Shown piece by piece: positions 1 to 11,119 of a stretch of DNA of 64,000 nucleotides. Under the pieces are notes generated by a model. That model did no database searches and was not told the DNA's origin. It saw only the letters and a list, made by a program, of their open reading frames with translations. The position numbers were made by a program, and so were the translations under genes. The stretch's first letter is position 1. Each line of letters starts with the position of its first letter. Source of the stretch: Hyphochytrium catenoides (taxonomy: Eukaryota > Sar > Hyphochytriomycetes > Hyphochytriales > Hyphochytriaceae); assembly GCA_900088475.1 (NCBI GenBank), contig FLMG01004277.1, positions 16,662 through 80,661 on the forward strand, in the 5' to 3' direction.

Positions 1-227
1 GACAGGATGGGGGATCCCACAAAAAAGCTCTTGGTTATCAATAAATAGCTATCAGACAACAAAGATGGCCATATGGCCCTGCCCTAAAGACAGCAATGCG
101 TCTCTTCTATCTGACGCATCTCGCATTTCAAAGAGTCAACAGGGTACAGCGCCCCGCACGAACGCCAACGGAAGTCTAAAGGATCAGGTGCGCCCTCCCT
201 GAGCATCAATGAGGGGAAAAGAGGAGG

Positions 228-2460
228 TCATAACTGCGAAAGCTGTCGTTTAGCTGCATCAGCCACCTTTTTGGCGCCCTTGACCTCCTTGTCTAGCCTC
301 TCCTTCTCTTTTTCTAAAGAATGAACTCTCTTTCTCAGGTCCTGAATAGCCTGGATGCAGATCCCCATTTCTTCTCTTAATGTCGCAACGGTGCCTTTGC
401 TCTCTTGGATCTGAAAGACAGCTAAGCGGAGGTGCCCATCACAATAGAGATCGCAGTGTGGCCCAACTTGGGCTTGAGGCATTGAGGTCTGGCAACCAAG
501 GGTTTCTAATAAAAGTTAACGGGAACGAGGGGAGAGAATGGATGCCAAGAAGAAAGAAGGGGCAGTGAATGTGAGAGGTGGATGTAGAGAGGAAACGGTA
601 GCGGCAACCGCAAAAAGAAAGATGAGACACGAAGATCTCGGAGCAACAAAACCAGACAGCAACAACTCCGCCTTCACTCAGCCATAACGGTGCTACTAAG
701 GGAGACGTTAGACAGCAATAGAAAGATGTGTAAGTTGCGGGCAAAAGAATTGAACTCAGAGTTTTATGTGAGGGCGAGAAAGGAAAGGAAATGACAGAGT
801 GAGAAACTTGCAAGACATCCCATCTTCATCTTACCCTTGTATGGACAGTCCACCACCTTCATTCCACAGGTTGTTGCCATATGTTCCTTTATCTCTCTCC
901 GCTGTAACTCCTGCCCACACTCCAGTGGGCAAGGCAGAAGTTTGAGTGGACAGATCGCGTCGTGTGCTGCCAGGTGACGATCTGCCAAGATGAGAGTGCA
1001 ACCTGCCGGCGATGGTAAGGTTAAGAAAAGGCGCACTGCTTAGAGCTAACTAGGGATGAGATGTACAAGCCACAGATACAGCGCTGCACAAGCCTGGAGT
1101 AGTCCGGAAGGAGGATTGACGCGGCAGATGTAGGATGACGTCTAGAGATTATATAAAATAAGGCCTTACCTTGATTCTCACAGCTCCTAGCTTGAAAAGG
1201 GCACTGCTGCTTGTGCTCTGTGAGGCCCCTCCTACCTACACAGCGTTTGCCACACCAAGCCGCTCGCTCTCCATCAAACTTCATCACCAAGATCTGACAA
1301 GGCAAAAGTTTATATCATGGGTCAAGGTCACTCTCATGAGCCTCGAGTCACCAAACTCTTTTCAACTCTTTTCCCGAGTCACCAAACTCTTTTCAACTCT
1401 TTTCCATCACCGCCTATCTGTTCCTTCTCATTCTCTCTCTTGCGCTGCGCCTCTGGCCCTCTTCAGCTTCGTCATTGGCTTGTTCTTACTGACACTCCTC
1501 GTTTTCCCGACAATAAAGGTCCTAGGTCGTAACCTTGAAAAGCCAATCTCAGTTCTCTGATTCTTCCCACATTGTCCCCTATTGCATCTGCGCTTCCCGG
1601 CCTGAACATCCGGAGCAATTTCTCTCACCTGCGCTAGAGATTGACGATCCCCTAGTCTATACTGTTGCAGCTCCTCCCGACGACTTCGCACAGATTCTTT
1701 AGCGGTTTCTTTTGACCCAAACACGGATGCAACCTGCACATTGAAAACGCTTGCTAGATTAGAAGAACGTTGATGATAGAGAGAGAAGAGATCGGCGATG
1801 TTCATAGAGATGCGCGAGCCTAACAATTGACTGCATGGGAGACACGTATGTGGAATCTGAAACGGGTTCACTGGATTCTGCTTTCTGTACCTTGCCAAGA
1901 AAGCTTGTCTTTTTCGCCAAGAATGCACTCATCCGTGCCTCTATTGACAGGGCAATGAGCTCATAGGCCTCACAGACCAGCTCCGCGTCCTCAGAGTTGA
2001 ATAGAGAGCGTAGTGAGGACGACAAAGATGAAGAGATAGAAGGCGGTTTCTGGTCTACGCCTTGGTGCGTTAAGAGAGAGACTTCTAGCTCCGAGAAGAG
2101 TCTATCCAAGACCTCCGTGTCTCCCGATCTGGAGCCTGATGCACGAATCAGTGTCTCTAAAATGGAGTTAGATATCCGTTGGACGAGCTGTGGGTCACAG
2201 CGTTCACACATGTTGGGCCCATCATCATCCTCAAGTGAAAGCTCTGCCAGCTTCTTACAATGGGCGGGAGCCTCCAAATGCTTCTTCTTCTTCTTGTTCT
2301 TATCCCCAATATCAGGGGTTTCCGAAGGCGATACAGGCTGCTCTCCCCCTTCCCCATCTGGCTTGTCCCTTCCAACATCCTTTGAGGAGGGCTGGCTGGA
2401 GGGGCTTGATGAACCCTGGGATTCCCTTTCCTCTTCGTCCTCCATTGAGAGAAGCACCAC
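228..2460 (-). CDS. TRAF-type zinc-finger protein, multi-exon
   Basis: Read right to left. Exon 1 starts at 2460 (or at the second Met, 2445) with an acidic, Ser-rich stretch, then a Cys pair in NMCERCDPQLVQR and a helical region. It splices through a 34-base intron (about 1917-1884, phase 0) to a segment starting IPHTCLPCSQLLG. After a roughly 310-base intron, an exon at about 1311-1170 (AAWCGKRCVGRRGLTEHKQQ) and one at about 1018-832 (CPLECGQELQRREIKEHM) show the spaced Cys/His pattern of TRAF-type zinc fingers. The last exon encodes a coiled coil (RKRVHSLEKEKERLDKEVK) ending at a TGA at 228-230. TRAF-type fingers usually mediate protein-protein contacts in signalling or ubiquitin ligase complexes; I see no RING finger and no MATH domain here, so the role is open. 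The family assignment is good; the exact splice sites near 480-830 are not settled. Confidence 0.72.
1344..1405. repeat. Two perfect tandem copies of a 31-bp unit in an intron
   Basis: Copies at 1344-1374 and 1375-1405 are identical. Each unit begins CGAGTCACCA and carries an internal doublet of AACTCTTTTC. The repeat lies in the longest intron of the TRAF-type finger gene. I see no coding potential linked to it; a recent replication-slippage duplication is the simplest reading. Confidence 0.9.
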
Positions 2461-3649
2461 AATCCAGCTGCAGATCTAGCTGCAAACTAATAAGCTTACG
2501 CAGGGGGTTTGCAGCTATAGCGTGGTCTCTAGTCCCTATTCGTCCTCTCCACGTTCCTCACCACTCAGCATGCTGCATTCCAGGAGGGTTCGTCTTTCTT
2601 CAACTAGTGGGGCGTACCCTTCGCCAAGCTATCCAATGTTCAATCTTAGCGTTTCAGCATCTCAGCTACGACTTACACTTCCTCTGTCTCTGACATCTAC
2701 TGCTCTGACTTCTGCCCCGGGCAGCATAACTCCGTTGTCTGGAGTTAGCGACTGATGAAGTTCTGATGACAGTCAAACGTCCAACTTTTCTGTTAAAAGC
2801 TGAACAATGTTCAATCAGAATCGCAATGACATTACCACTTCTCTGCCAAACACCTGCTTCTTTTGTCTACCGTCTTTGGATTAAGAAAGCGAATTGTGTT
2901 TGCATTGCGATAGTAATAGTTATTGTATGCTCCATGATAAAAAGGGTCAAAGCTCTATTTTGACTATTTTGACTCGCGACAACAATGGACTTGTAGAGCG
3001 GAGGAACGATTAGGAAAGAGTATAATGGCGGTTAGTCAAGCTCCAACATCAGAAACAAGCGACAGAGAGCGTGATGCATCAAATCTTCGTCTTCAGGTTC
3101 GTCCTTGTCGGAGGTTCCGGCCGCCATAGTTAGCATCGAAGAAGTAATGGAGCCCCAACTCAGACTGCAAAGAGCTTCAGATTAGACGCACACATCCAGC
3201 AGTGGGAAGGAGACTTTATAGTTAAAGATTGAAAGGTGTATGGCTGAGAGATTTGCTCTGCACTTAGACGTCCAAGGACAGAAAGTTGCGTGGAGTCTTA
3301 CTACTCAGCAGTCCACCTGTTTGATACCTGTCCAACGTTGCTTTCAACAGCAGATCGTCTACTGCATATATAACAGCCATTGCTACTTGATGTTTCATTA
3401 CACTTATTGACTTGATTTACTGAATTTGCTCTTTCCAGCTCTGAGATCTCTTCTTCTTCTTTCATAAACCTACTTTCCTCCTTTCTGTAGGAGCTAGAGC
3501 TCTACCCATATCCCATTCATAATAGCTCTTTGTCTCTAAGACCACTTATCTATCCTTCACCTGGCCCGTGTCCGTCTGCGGCACATTGTACATAGATGGT
3601 GCGCCTTTGACTCTTCACTGCGGTTCCAAACTACCCAAGACGACTTGTA
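2461..3649. other. Intergenic, no gene recognised
   Basis: This stretch lies between the start of the TRAF-type finger gene and the stop codon of the phosphoesterase gene, both on the minus strand, so it should hold the promoter of the first and the 3' region of the second. Short open frames exist on the plus strand (for example 2522-2755, 2766-2963, and a 34-codon frame from 3025) but none has recognisable protein features. Part of 3360-3500 is pyrimidine-rich. Confidence 0.6.
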
Positions 3650-6581
3650 CTAAGGGATTGCTTCGTAAGTAGGGCCTTCGGGCCTGGACAGCCAACAGAT
3701 GAGACCCACGCAGCAGATGGTTATCACAGCGATAATGGGAAGTAGCAGGGTCCAGCTGATAGAAGGGACAGGGAGGACCTAAAAGAGCGCGCGCCAGAGG
3801 GGATTGTGCAACAGAAGCAGTCAGGACGCGCAGCTTTAGTGGAATGACCATGCAAGCTGCAGACAGACCACTGCAAAAAAAGTAGAAGAACAAGGAAGTG
3901 ATGAATTGTGACACGAAAAGGCCTTAATCGAAGACAAATTATCTGCCACACCTTTCTTGGTCCATTGATGCATTCCTCATAGCCTTCCTGCGTGGTGTGC
4001 CATAGAAGAGTGCACAGAGCTGACTTTCTGCACCGTTCATCTTCGCACGGTCGAAGATGCGGAGAAAGGGCATAGGAAGTGTTTCTATAGAACTTGAAGA
4101 GCTCATCCTCTTGCTGGAGACTACACAATGCAGCAAGCAGAAGGGGTGAGAACTTTATCAGCATCGCTCACTGGTGGCCCCGCTGCCCTTCCACTTTGGA
4201 GCACTCTTTAGCTTCTCTACTCGATATCTGTTATTCGCTCTCTCCTGCTTAGCTCATTCCACACTTGTCTTACCGTGTGTAAACATTCCAAAGTTCTTCA
4301 TAGTTCAGCGCAGCAAGGTCAAAATCCCTAAGTAGAGGGAAAATCAAAAGGTGAACGGTAAATCTCAGCACTTGTTATATGTCCTGTGAGATTGGACCCG
4401 GAGGGCCCTAGCGATGAGGGGCCAATTAAACAGCACAAGATAGGAGAAACTGAGAACAGGAAAGTATGGCCTATGACTGCTACATCGTCCAAAGAGAAGA
4501 CGAAGGTCTGAATTGGATAGACGATCCAGTAGAGACAGACGATTACCTGGAGAACGATGCTATCTCCTCCCACTGCAGAGGCTGCCATGCAAAGGATAAA
4601 TAGATATAGGTTAGCCCTTATAATCTCTTGGCAATCTGTTTCTGACTTTCAAAGCACCCGCTAAGTGCAAGCCCTCTTTCTCCCTTACTTGCCCTCGTAG
4701 ATTGGGGTAAGCCTTACCTCCTTTTCAACGTCAGAAGCGCCATGTAATTGAGCAGCATAAACCTTCAGATTCAGTAGTTCCTTGGTCTCTTTATCAACCT
4801 CCCAGACGTGGAAGCTTGGATTGTTTTTATAGATAGGAGACAGGGAACCGCTGATGAAGAGAGGAGGCATGCTGCGGTAGTCAGGTTGTCTCCGTCCTTC
4901 TGCTGGCTCAACCCTGAATTCCACCCTATGAAGGTGGGCGAAGATTTGGCCTTGAACTACATCAGGGAAGGCGGCGATGATAGCCTTGTACGTGTGTATG
5001 TACTTAGGAAGCCATTGTGGAGAGAAATCGTGGCTACCTAAGCAGGGAGGGATGTGACCTACGACGTATGCTTTCTCTCCCTTATAGAATAAATTCTCCA
5101 ACTCGTCGTGAAGCCACTGAAATTGGCCAAAGGGATCATCCTCATAGCTGGTGTCTGGCCTGTGGATTGGCTATACCAAGAATAGTCCGGAAGGATAAAA
5201 AGTGGCAACCTTTAGAGTGAATTGGAGTGTATGAGAGGACGGCTTTGCAGTTCGACAGCGCCTGTCCTCCAGCCGCAAGCCAAATAGATCATAACATGAG
5301 ACATAATCGATGGGGTAATGACTAGAGACATGACGGCAGCTACCTGCAGCATAGTATAAAGGACGCAAAGGCATAAGAGAGTAGTACCCAGGTTCCAATG
5401 ACAGGATAAGAAGGAGAATACAGAAAGATGGAGGCTTGACACTGTCCAGATAGACGTACCGAGTAGGGCATAGTGTTTAGAACGAAAAGGGTGAGTCCAT
5501 CTGCCAGTTTGTACTTCAGAGAGCCACTGTGTGAGAAGGATTGACGCTGAGACGTTGACAGAAGGTCCTTGAAGATAGGTTCCACAAGCCTTAAGTAAGG
5601 GTTTTCCTGTCTCCGGACGTCTGACTGCTCCACCAGGAAGTAGTCACTTTCTGCAAGTTAGGAACCATTTACAAGGAACTATAGGTCAGTATCGACAAGA
5701 ATGGGTTATTTATTGACCCACGACGAAGCGGATCCAGCAAGACCTATAAGGACCCTTTGAACGGCAAGTTCAAGCGCTACTGAATAGCAGGACTAATGGG
5801 ATTGCGCATTGAAGTGACGACGACTTTAACGTTATTTTTCTTGCTACTTACTGAGGTCACTGTTCCCGAGTACCGCTAAGATACTTCTCTCTGGAGCGAG
5901 AGAAGGGAAAGCATTTTGGATCGTTTTCTTGGTAGTCTCTAAAGTCTCAAGAAGTCTGTCTTGGCTGTACTCCGGAACATCTGGGATAGGAGCATCAGAC
6001 ATAGCAAAACATTTACGACGGCGGTTAGAGCAGCCTCGCCCCTCGCCCGATGGAACTGAAAGGAGCTTGGGAGGCGAAGAGATCTTCGAACAGGCAATGA
6101 GGGAGCTAAGCTCAGGATAGTACCTGGATGGTGCCAAACGAAATCTCCTGTGAACAACAAGTAGTCAGGATTGGGGACCAACTTTCTGGCTGCTTGAACC
6201 GCGGACTCTAGCACCGCTAAAGGAGGGTCATCCCCAAACCTCCCATAGATATTCTTAGCGTCTCGATAATCAAGGTTAATGTGTGGATCTGAGAAGTGCA
6301 AAATCCGTTGGACGTTGCCTGCCAGGAGATAGCAGAGAGTCAGACATTGCTAAACGAGGGGGAAAAAGGAGATAGGAACTGAACAGAGAACGAAGTTTTT
6401 TCTGCCACGATGATGCAACTAAGAAAGGGGAAGGTCGCAGAAGAGTTAGGAAGCGTCTAGGTCTTTCCCAGACACACTGCATACCGCTTTGTCCCAGAAT
6501 GAGAGGCAGGAACGTTAATCCAAGCCAGGCACTGAGAACGGTCGGCGCGACCGAAGTCACGCAAGGGAGTGGCCTGCTCAT
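3650..6581 (-). CDS. Acid sphingomyelinase/endopolyphosphatase-like phosphoesterase, C-terminal membrane anchor
   Basis: Exon 1 (6581 to about 6485) encodes a signal peptide, MSRPLPCVTSVAPTVLSAWL followed by GLTFLPLILGQSG. It splices in phase to NVQRILHFSDPHINLDYR, whose DPH is the first metal-binding motif of calcineurin-like phosphoesterases. LLFTGDFVWHHP (GD motif), AVLGNSDLKSDYF (GN-D motif with Ser where many members have His), YVVGHIPPCLGSHDF and GQIFAHLHRVEF (final H-x-H) follow in the family order. Later exons carry DFDLAALNYEELWNVYT and a Cys-containing helical region typical of the ASMase C-terminal part. The last exon ends in one hydrophobic helix, WTLLLPIIAVITICCVGLIC, then a short tail and TAG at 3650-3652. 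This predicts a secretory or lysosome/vacuole enzyme held by a C-terminal anchor with a lumenal catalytic domain. The GNSD variant resembles Ppn1-type endopolyphosphatases as much as SMPDL3-type enzymes, so the substrate is not decided. Confidence 0.85.
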
Positions 6582-8018
6582 TATCTGAGCGACCTCTTCC
6601 GTTACCTGTCCCCTCTAACGTTAGCTGAGCACGCCACCACTTATCCAATTTTCATCAGTAAGTGAGGTGTGTCATATCATAACGGGGCGCTATCGGTTGA
6701 ATGCTTGCTCGCGAAGAAGAGGATACACCCCCTTCCAATTGTGCTACAATTGTTGTGCTATGAGAAGAAAGTCCCCCTTGGTCTTTCTCTTCGATTCCTG
6801 TGCGGAAGGAAAGGGGTGTTCCTAGGAGAGAGTCCTGAGGCTAACGGATAAGGTCTTTTCACAGGCCGAGAGCAAGACGCAAGAGAATCTGACACTCTCT
6901 CTACGATTCGGATACTTTTGTGTGTACGTCGGATTTCAGCGCCTGGTCTAACCGAAGACAGAACTCATGGCCTTGTCGCAGCTCTTGTCGCGCAGACCAC
7001 ATCCCATCGGCCAATCACGCCGTCAAATAAAGTCTTGTCTTCAGTCTTCATACAGGTCTCAGACGGGTCGGAGCCTCTTCCTTCTCCAACAGACACATTA
7101 AGGGGGATGACAGATGACAAATGGCGCCGATAGCCGATAACGACCAGAACTCAGTTACTGGGCCAATCTCCCTCTTGATTACTACATATGTTCTCCTTTA
7201 GTAACTGGATCAATAGGGAATGTAAAACAGTATCAGCGGAGAGTAAGTTGCACCTGCCAGCCATAGAACTTCTACTACTGGTAGAACTAGCAAACAACCT
7301 TATTAGAAGGAGTGCGAGAGAGAGGACTGACGCACTTTCAGGAAGAACAAGATGATGTTGAACTACTTCTGGGTCTTCCTAGACAAGAGCAGTAGTAGTC
7401 CTAAGAGAGCAAGAGGCCGTGCGCCTGTGTGGCCCGCGGTCTATTTATGTGCTGACCTAAGATAGAGTTCATAGTCATTCATTCGGTAGTCGTGTCGAGA
7501 AATCTTAGACTCCATACTCTAAGAAGGGAATGCTCGTTCGTCCGTAAGATTACCTGACATCGCCGTGCGCAGCAGCAGCTGCAGCAGCTGCAGCAGCGGC
7601 AGGCAGCAGCGGTACCATAAGAACCCCCCGAACCGGGTTCTTCACATTCTTTGTCTGCAGTCCTCTTATATAGATAAGACGGCCCTGATGGCATCCACAA
7701 TCTTCTTGACGTCCACAGGCGCCGAGTTGTCATCCTTGGCAGAGGTGAGGTGATAAGGAGTGACAGAAAGAGCAAAAATAACGTGCATCCTGCAATGAGG
7801 CATTTGTCAAAGAAGATCTTGTGAAGGCCGCCCGACTCGCAAGTCGTCCTTGGGCATCAACACTGAACACTGTTGAAGATGCCAGTCAATCATGCGCCAT
7901 CTCCTGCGAGATCATGCCCGCACATAGTTGCCGGAACACTTTGATCTACAATCTTCTCATCAGAGCCCCACAGCAGTCAACTGGACTAAGCTTAATGAGA
8001 AACTTCTAAATCAGCAAG
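6582..8018. other. Divergent intergenic region between phosphoesterase and first subtilase
   Basis: The two flanking genes point away from each other, so both promoters should be here. It contains a CAG/CTG-rich stretch near 7568-7612 and short open frames without family features. A minus-strand frame at 7666-7788 is discussed among the rejected items. I recognise no complete gene. Confidence 0.55.
7568..7612. repeat. Interrupted CAG/CTG triplet repeat
   Basis: The plus strand reads as an interrupted run of GCAGCAGCAGCTGCAGCAGC type triplets over about 45 bases. It is imperfect and lies upstream of the first subtilase. Either strand could give short poly-Ala, Gln, Ser or Cys frames that are likely spurious. 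Confidence 0.8.
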
Positions 8019-10622
8019 ATGGCTCCTAAAAGCCGGCAAAGACACCTAGGTTGGGACATTAGTGTCTTGGTCCTACTATATTCGACGTTGGCAGTGAGAG
8101 CAGACCCAGACCTTCTGGCTCCGCTTTCCGACCAGCATACAAAATCCTTTCTTATTGAGTTTAAGGGCAAGGACTTAAGTGATGGAGGCTCAATTGATGC
8201 TATTGAGGAGGAGAGAAGGCGCTTTTATAGCTTCTTGGCAAGCGAGAGGATCCAATATAACATCTGGGCGAACTATTCATCTATCATGAACGGCATTGCC
8301 ATCACTCTATCAGAGGTCAACTACGGGGAAGAGCTCCTCTCCCGATCCCCAGACGTCCTGGCTGTTTTCGACAATACTGCCTTTGGCGCTCCCTCGATGG
8401 TCGATGCTTCCTCTAACAGCGGCACAGCTCCAGATATCTTTGACAGTGGACTTCCACCTCGGCTAGAGCCTCACAATAGGACCTGGGTTAACAGGGTCCA
8501 TGAAGAATTGGGTGTGAGAGGCAGGGGCATCAAAGTTGGCATTATAGACAGTGGCATTGACTACACGCATTCTGCTTTCGGCAGCTGCGCTCGCGTGGGA
8601 GCACCAGGCTGCAGAGTTGTCATAGGCAAGGACTTTGTCGGTGATGACTACGCCTCAGACCACTTGAACCCCTCACGCAGAGTGCCAGTACCAGACGATG
8701 ATCCAATGGACTGCAGGGGACATGGCACATTGGTTGCTGGAGTACTTGGAGGATCGGACGCTAAGCTTACGGGTGTAGCTCCAGACGTGAGCTTCGGTGC
8801 CTACAGAATTTTCGGCTGCATTGGCTCTACATCTGTGGCCCATATTATAGCGGCGATGGAACAAGCTTTCAACGACGGGATGGATATCATCAATCTTTCG
8901 CTGGGAGAAGGAGCTACATGGCCCCAAGGTCTCGGGTCTAGATTAGCAAACAAGCTAACAGACTTAGGACGCGTTATAGTTGCCGCCACAGGAAACAAAG
9001 GTATTCGTGGACTCTGGCAATGCGATGCTCCCGGCCTCGGTGCGAAAGCCATTGCTGTCGGCTTCTATTCCCGACCTCGGGTAAGCTTCTCCACAGGGCC
9101 GCTGCCAGAGCTGGACCGGATACATTCTCAGAGCTCCTGGGGCTTGGCTCCAGATCTGGCACTGAAGCCTGACCTAGCGAGCTATGGAGAAAGACTCCTG
9201 TCAGCTCTTCCTGGAGGGCGTTATGCGAGAGACACTGGGTCTTCTATGGCTGCACCCTACGTCTCAGGCATTATTGCTCTCTATATGAGTGCCTCACCAA
9301 GAGTTAAATGGAGCCCTGCTGACATCAAGGATGCATTGCTCAACAGCGCTTTACCGCAGTATGAGGGCAACGGCCAAGAGAGGAGCCCCATATCTGTGGC
9401 GGCACAAGGAGGCGGCATGGTGAATGCATTTTTAGCCATTCAGAGTAGAACAAGAGTTAGACCTTCACGTCTTAAGCTCGCCAACCTTCTCTCTCTTCCT
9501 CCTTCTTCACCTGCACCTATTATTCGCAGAGAGATCAACGTTACTAACCTCGGAGGTCAGGAGGCGGTCTATGAGGTTCAGCACATTCCGGCAACCACCA
9601 TAGACGCCTCTGTGGAAGGCCCTGGACTGTTTGATCGTGTGACGTTGCCTTTCCAAGTGGAACTGATCCCTGCAAATTTTACTCTGCTCCCCGGTCAGCA
9701 CCGTATCGTCTCTCTGTACGTCAGGCCAGCAAAAGATAGAGCACAGTTGGCCTCTAGGCCGAGATGGATCTACTCGGGATATGTCACAATTGTTCCTAGT
9801 CCCAAAAAGAAGAAGCTCAGTGGTAATGAGATAGAGGGTCATCAACAGTCTGCAGATGGCCAGGCAGCTCTGGAGGACGGTGCCTATGTGCCCGTACACG
9901 TGCCTTATGCTGGGTTTTATGGCGATATAAGGACCTATAAGGTGCTTCCTACGGAGACGGAAGACCCTCCTACGGTCCTGCAGTACAAAGAGTATACTGC
10001 GCATCTTGACAAGCTGCGTCAGGAATACGTGGAGACTTCGCTAACCCCAGATTTTCAGAGTAAAGGTGACCTGACAGTCTTCCTGTCACGCCCCACAGAC
10101 GTCGGCACGTTTACCTTCAATTTGGAGACCGGCGACTATCCCCTCTTCCGCACCAAAATTCTGCATCCCACTCCCCGCGTTCTCTGGTCGCTCTACAGAG
10201 TAAGCGATGACAAGCAAGAAGGACAAGAGGATGAAGCACCGCGGATAGCAGAGAAAACGGCACTGTCATTGAAGAAAGACGCCTTCGCCGGTTACATCCA
10301 TGCTGCTTGGGGCCTCGGCATGACCCAGCGTTTCACTCTTGACGCCCCAAAAGACAAGCAGCTGATGTTCAAAGCTCCATACTATGAGTTTGCTTGGACA
10401 CCAGATCAGAGCAATCCAGTCGTCTTCGAAGACATCCTGGCCCTTCGAAAGAAGGTCTGGACGCCCCTTCCTGATGGTCGCTACTTTGTAATCGCAGAAG
10501 CCACGAAGCCATTGGGAAGACCTGGCGTGCTAGATGTGGAACAGGTCGGTATGGATGTAGAGATTTGGAGGGGCCCAATGGTCATTGTCCAGACATCGAA
10601 GCCGACCACCAAAGTAACGTAG
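8019..10622 (+). CDS. Secreted subtilisin-family protease without PA domain
   Basis: Single uninterrupted frame of 867 residues. A hydrophobic N-terminal segment (DISVLVLLYSTLAVRA, about residues 13-28) predicts secretion. An inhibitor_I9-like propeptide region spans about 40-120. Catalytic residues are recognisable: Asp177 in VGIIDSGIDYTHSAFG, His235 in DCRGHGTLVAG, the oxyanion Asn326 in AATGNKG, and Ser409 in DTGSSMAAPYVSG. The C-terminal half resembles the Fn3-like parts of vpr-type subtilases. Compared with the two paralogues at 11.1-13.8 and 18.0-20.7 kb, about 130 residues between the oxyanion Asn and the Ser motif, which hold the PA domain there, are replaced by a short linker. HGTHVAG has become HGTLVAG and GTSMATP has become GSSMAAP; the triad itself is intact, so activity is plausible. 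A lysine-rich insert (SPKKKKLSG) lies in the C-terminal part. Confidence 0.92.
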   Translation: MAPKSRQRHLGWDISVLVLLYSTLAVRADPDLLAPLSDQHTKSFLIEFKGKDLSDGGSIDAIEEERRRFYSFLASERIQYNIWANYSSIMNGIAITLSEVNYGEELLSRSPDVLAVFDNTAFGAPSMVDASSNSGTAPDIFDSGLPPRLEPHNRTWVNRVHEELGVRGRGIKVGIIDSGIDYTHSAFGSCARVGAPGCRVVIGKDFVGDDYASDHLNPSRRVPVPDDDPMDCRGHGTLVAGVLGGSDAKLTGVAPDVSFGAYRIFGCIGSTSVAHIIAAMEQAFNDGMDIINLSLGEGATWPQGLGSRLANKLTDLGRVIVAATGNKGIRGLWQCDAPGLGAKAIAVGFYSRPRVSFSTGPLPELDRIHSQSSWGLAPDLALKPDLASYGERLLSALPGGRYARDTGSSMAAPYVSGIIALYMSASPRVKWSPADIKDALLNSALPQYEGNGQERSPISVAAQGGGMVNAFLAIQSRTRVRPSRLKLANLLSLPPSSPAPIIRREINVTNLGGQEAVYEVQHIPATTIDASVEGPGLFDRVTLPFQVELIPANFTLLPGQHRIVSLYVRPAKDRAQLASRPRWIYSGYVTIVPSPKKKKLSGNEIEGHQQSADGQAALEDGAYVPVHVPYAGFYGDIRTYKVLPTETEDPPTVLQYKEYTAHLDKLRQEYVETSLTPDFQSKGDLTVFLSRPTDVGTFTFNLETGDYPLFRTKILHPTPRVLWSLYRVSDDKQEGQEDEAPRIAEKTALSLKKDAFAGYIHAAWGLGMTQRFTLDAPKDKQLMFKAPYYEFAWTPDQSNPVVFEDILALRKKVWTPLPDGRYFVIAEATKPLGRPGVLDVEQVGMDVEIWRGPMVIVQTSKPTTKVT

Positions 10623-11119
10623 TGACATAGAGCTTCATTCAATCCAGCTGATAAGGAAGTGATTAAAGAGTGCGTGGCCATTATAGACATATCTTGGCTG
10701 AGCAGCTGTAAGAACAAACGCTTCTTCATTTCCTCCCAAAAAACTTGCCTGCGGCAGCCAAAGTTGAAAGCTACGGGGAATACAGATGAACAAGATGACG
10801 TGACAGAGAGAGAGAAACGCAACAAGATCTTTGTTTAGAGTTATCTTTCTCTGACATCAGAACAAAGTGCGCAAGAAATTCGCTCTGGACACCAAGAGGT
10901 ACCGCTTTCTTACCTTTCAATGTTAATGGCTGACTAGCAAGAGGAGGGACATAATAGCAAGCTGAGTGGTACTGGTGGTATAACAGCAACAGTCGTCGAA
11001 GGAAAGGAAGGAAGGCAAGACGGAAAGCTCAGCATTCTATAAAAGAGGAAGGTCTATCTATATTAAAGGGCCATATGTATATTTGTTTCCAATCGTTTCC
11101 CTACCAGCGCTCGCTAAGT
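10623..11119. other. Convergent intergenic region between two subtilase genes
   Basis: This stretch holds the 3' ends of a plus-strand and a minus-strand protease gene. No further coding signal is visible and I see no clear AATAAA close to either stop codon. Confidence 0.6.

Noticed and set aside
1171..1560. 129-codon plus-strand frame with a hydrophobic C-terminal part
   Set aside because: It lies opposite an exon and the long intron of the TRAF-type gene and includes the 31-bp tandem repeat; no known motif.
7666..7788. Minus-strand 40-codon frame ending VDVKKIVDAIRAVLSI
   Set aside because: The composition looks protein-like, but no upstream exon or known family was found, and it lies in the intergenic region before the first subtilase. 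It could be the last exon of an unseen gene.
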